This document shows positions 63,906-64,000 of a DNA stretch of 64,000 bases, piece by piece. Within the stretch, counting starts at the first letter, position 1. Each line of letters begins with the position of its first letter. The notes beneath the pieces are model-generated. The model searched no databases and had not been told where the DNA came from. It worked only from the letters and a program-made list of their open reading frames with translations. The stretch is taken from the NCBI RefSeq assembly GCF_004664715.2, contig NC_051065.1:149316826-149380825 (forward strand). The letters are read 5' to 3'. Origin of the DNA: Peromyscus leucopus (lineage: Eukaryota > Chordata > Mammalia > Rodentia > Cricetidae). A program made the position numbers and the translations under genes.

Positions 63906-64000
63906 CAAACAAACTGCAAAGTGTGACCTGGTGCTAGTATTTTTCCCATCATAACTTTCTAAGGCTCTCCCGTTAATTTTGATTAGACTGAGAAAGGGTT

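Overview
This window looks like about 64 kb of non-coding nuclear DNA from a cricetid rodent (hamster, vole or deer-mouse group). Three things point there. Both strands are crowded with rodent SINEs: 7SL-derived B1, tRNA-derived B2/B3, BC1-type ID, and ID-B1 fusions. Several B1 copies carry the B1 variant I associate with cricetids, in which 'gtagctttgcgcctttcc' follows the start of the antisense element (about 19856, 56114 and, as a variant, 11628). A roughly 370-390 bp LTR family that I recall as common in cricetids occurs four times. The species call is inference. I see no intact protein-coding gene; the open frames present are by-products of SINEs, LTRs and simple repeats.

Layout. 1-13 kb: SINEs, old L2/MIR relics, a complete URR1-type hAT element (9.9 kb), an ORR1-like LTR (12.4 kb), and a possible small promoter/first exon near 8.5-8.65 kb. 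13.4-13.9 kb: a 12-copy, 40-bp minisatellite. 14-36 kb: further LTRs, a hAT element split by another LTR (16.7-17.3 kb), L1 3' ends, a probable processed pseudogene (26.9-27.5 kb), a 46-base G run (28.0 kb), a U6 snRNA retropseudogene (33.95 kb) and long purine tracts. 36-43 kb: the most ERV-rich part, with solo LTRs, a decayed betaretrovirus-like env relic, a decayed gammaretrovirus-like integrase relic, and a B1 element interrupted in turn by two different LTRs. 43-60.6 kb: SINEs and simple repeats, including an 18-unit CCG repeat grown out of the end of a B1 (47.6 kb), a 33-bp triplication (52.2 kb) and a 93-bp duplication (54.6 kb).

60.9-63.2 kb is different. It lacks SINEs, is comparatively CpG-rich, and holds a perfect palindromic RFX X-box (61409), a strong splice donor on the + strand (61758) and a full-consensus CTCF core (62265). 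I read this as a candidate promoter and non-coding first exon of a gene running rightward out of the window, possibly a cilia-associated one. The rest would then be upstream intergenic DNA or intron of a neighbour.

No undescribed system with interacting genes is visible. The noteworthy material is insertion history, unstable tandem repeats and the candidate promoter. Element family names come from memory of consensus sequences, not from a search. Nested insertions and target-site duplications (TSDs) were read directly from the sequence.
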